In this document: positions 61,905 to 64,000 of the stretch, piece by piece | How the letters are laid out: every line of letters starts with the position of its first letter | Numbering within the stretch: the stretch's first letter is position 1 | Source of the DNA: Diadema setosum | Taxonomy: Eukaryota; Echinodermata; Echinoidea; Diadematoida; Diadematidae | DNA length: 64,000 nt | NCBI RefSeq assembly: GCF_964275005.1 | Contig: NC_092696.1 | Location: 30,124,953-30,188,952, forward strand | Direction: 5' to 3' | Translations under genes and position numbers: made by a program | The notes under the pieces: model-generated | Database searches by the model: none | Told to the model about the DNA's origin: nothing | The model's input: the letters and a program-made list of their open reading frames with translations, nothing else

Positions 61905-62904
61905 ACCAACACTCTGCAGATCTGTCAGGGAGGTAAGTCTCACCATGGAAGTACATGTACTCTACAGTGCAGTGCTGCATGTATGCATTGCATAATAATA
62001 CATGTATGTACCCGGTATACTAGTTTAGTTTGGCCATGAAGCTACAACATTTGGCCATGGAGCTACACAAACGAAATAGCTCCAAGGTTTGGCAATCTAC
62101 GATTGCTAATCTCTAGTGTTTTCCCTCTCATGTTTTTTTTTTTTTTTTCAACTCTGTACAAAGAAATAGGGCATAACAGTAGCCATGACTGTTCGTATCA
62201 TTTTAAGACATGTTCTTGATTTTGCGATCTTGTTTGTATCAACAGGATTGGGTAAGAGAGAGGTATTTCAATCCGCTTCACTGTGTCCGAGTGAATCCAT
62301 AAACACTTTGAAGATCGAGGCACTGATTCTATATCAAATTGATATTATATGCAATTTGACTGGATAGGCCTGTACTTCGACTGCAGTCGACTGTGTATGT
62401 TGTACTTGTGGGGCAATCCTATAATATAATAATATAATCATTATGTTATAATGAAGCCGTGAACTTCTGGAATCCTTTTTTTTTTTTTTAACCAAGTATA
62501 AACGTAAAGTAGGTTTACAATTGGGTTTTATGTCTGGAGAACAATAATTCACAACAGCATAGGGCCTAAATACCACGCAATTTCAAATAAAAACATCCAC
62601 AAATCTTTCTGAGTGTGGCTCTGACAATGACATTAAGTGATTTCATCGATGAAATAATGCAGCCATCAAACTCAAAACTTCTTGCGAATAGTGTGCTATG
62701 AAGACAGTATAACAGGTTAGAACACGCTTTGATTACGCGAGCATAAAGGTTTACCGCGTTGAGCTTCACAAGGAATGTTATTGTATCAGTTTTGATTTAA
62801 AAAAAAAACAAGCTGGTATTTCTTCAGACCTAATTCACCAAAGGATGATAAAATGACGTGTTTGGAGAATTTACGTGGCAAACCTTATGCACGCTATTTA
62901 CTCA
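61905..62904. other. AT-rich stretch, nothing recognised
   Basis: It holds a short doublet (GGCCATGAAGCTACA, then GGCCATGGAGCTACA, near 62033-62070) and several poly-T and poly-A runs. No gene or repeat boundary is recognised. Confidence 0.4.
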
Positions 62905-63310
62905 GTATACGGTTCGTTAATCCAAAAATTGAATAGGAGTTGTTTTCCCGAAGCTTCGTTAAGCTGAAAATAAAAGAAACTTCATGATTCTGAAGGTTTG
63001 ATAGACCCCCCCCCCAAAAAAAAAAAAAAAAAAAAAAAAGGTGAAATAAGGGTTCGTTAATCCAAAAATGGAAAAAAAAATGCATACTTATAACAAATCT
63101 TCTGAATTACTAGCCAATTTTTGTTTTAAACTAACGAACCATCGGGATTGCAAGTTTTTTTTTTTTCTTTTTTCTTTTACGGACTATACAAACGAACGTT
63201 CGGAAGAACAATCCTTTAGTATTTTAAACGAACCTTATTTCATTTTGGATTACCGAACTATCGTAATAATACACCATGGGAAATGTACCTTCAGAATAAC
63301 AAACTGTAAC
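62905..63310. repeat. Degenerate TTCGTTAATCC repeat
   Basis: Decayed copies of the minisatellite at 56841, in both orientations (GGTTCGTTAATCCAAAAAT, then AACGAACCATCGG), with a long poly-A run near 63016-63039. Confidence 0.65.
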
Positions 63311-64000
63311 CACAAATAAGAAATTTTCTGAGTCCAGAATTATTTAGCATTTAACAATCCCAGCGGATATTATACAATTCTGATATTCACCGTGCATTCA
63401 TGATAATGCAATGTAACCATCAGGAGGTAAGCTATAATCATCAAGAAGGCGAGAGAACCTCTTTGATATAACTGGCAAACTCCACAACACCATGCTGAAG
63501 GGAATAGTGTGATATAAATTAGGCACTTGCTTATGAATATATCGTAGTGCAAAATGAATTTATCCATTATTCATGAAACTTTATGATACCACAGTTTCCG
63601 GGGTTCACCCCTATATAGAACAATACGTATTACACATGATAACAAAGGTATACACTCCTATAAAGTTTATCTAGCTGCCCTAGATTTTTAATCCTTCATT
63701 GTTGGATGATAATTAAAGATGTTCATTAACAGCATGATTAAAAGAAAAATATCTGGTATTTCCAATTAAACATATTAGTACGTTACCGTTAAGACGGATT
63801 GAAATATGTCGTGCCCCACACTGCGCATCATTGATTTTTATATTAAATTTGTTCAATGTGTATATGCAATTTTATAATAGCTATGCTCGAAAGTTATATC
63901 ATCTGTGATGTCTAAATATTTGCTAAACCAGGTACTTCAGTGTATTGCTTTCCAATAGGTGATCTTCAACCATACAGACAAGAGAAAGTCCACCCCCATT
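63311..64000. other. AT-rich stretch, nothing recognised
   Basis: No open frame, repeat or RNA gene that I can support. Confidence 0.4.

Overview
This is a eukaryotic, intron-rich, AT-rich stretch crowded with small DNA transposons, SINEs, minisatellites and foldback elements. The best guess is a marine deuterostome invertebrate, most likely an echinoderm such as a sea urchin. That rests on fibropellin/Notch-like calcium-binding EGF exons, a BEL/Pao retroelement and the style of the repeats. The species cannot be proved from the sequence alone. No bacterial-type gene, operon, CRISPR array, rRNA or intact tRNA gene is visible.

Layout: 1-1740 is a ~185-bp minisatellite split by a TTAA-flanked MITE. 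1740-4640 holds degraded repeats, one TA-flanked MITE and two weak hints of coding sequence. 4640-38850 is a large tandem array on the + strand. Its unit (basic length ~3.9 kb) carries two 114-nt, phase 1-1 exons, called A and B here, each encoding one complete six-cysteine cbEGF domain. Seventeen such exons are present, and they are probably internal exons of one very long secreted or membrane protein gene whose ends lie outside the window or are not recognisable. The intron part of each unit carries two tRNA-derived SINE copies in opposite orientation, a degraded MITE and CA/TG microsatellites. The array grew in steps: a single exon plus intron doubled into an A-B pair, the pair was amplified, and a 4.8-kb unit carrying two transposon insertions was copied very recently. 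The outermost exons differ from the inner A and B classes, as expected if the interior was homogenised. Nearly all visible damage falls on A exons; B exons are almost unchanged.

38850-42264 is a cluster of foldback elements, 12-bp minisatellites and short MITEs. 42593-61904 is one nested structure. Two divergent inverted arms (42593-44100 and 59995-61904) enclose a broken BEL/Pao element on the minus strand (44441-58838, 5-bp target duplication GATAC). Its upstream LTR is split by a 6.6-kb Mutator-like palindromic element (52155-58795, ~970-bp arms, 9-bp target duplication) and also holds a 247-bp MITE with perfect termini. The palindromic element carries further repeats, among them a MITE rich in AGGTCA motifs and a LINE reverse transcriptase C-terminus. 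61905-64000 holds no recognisable gene.

Host coding content is therefore limited to the EGF array. Almost everything else is mobile or tandemly repeated DNA, whose insertions serve as markers for the order in which the array and the nested structure were built.
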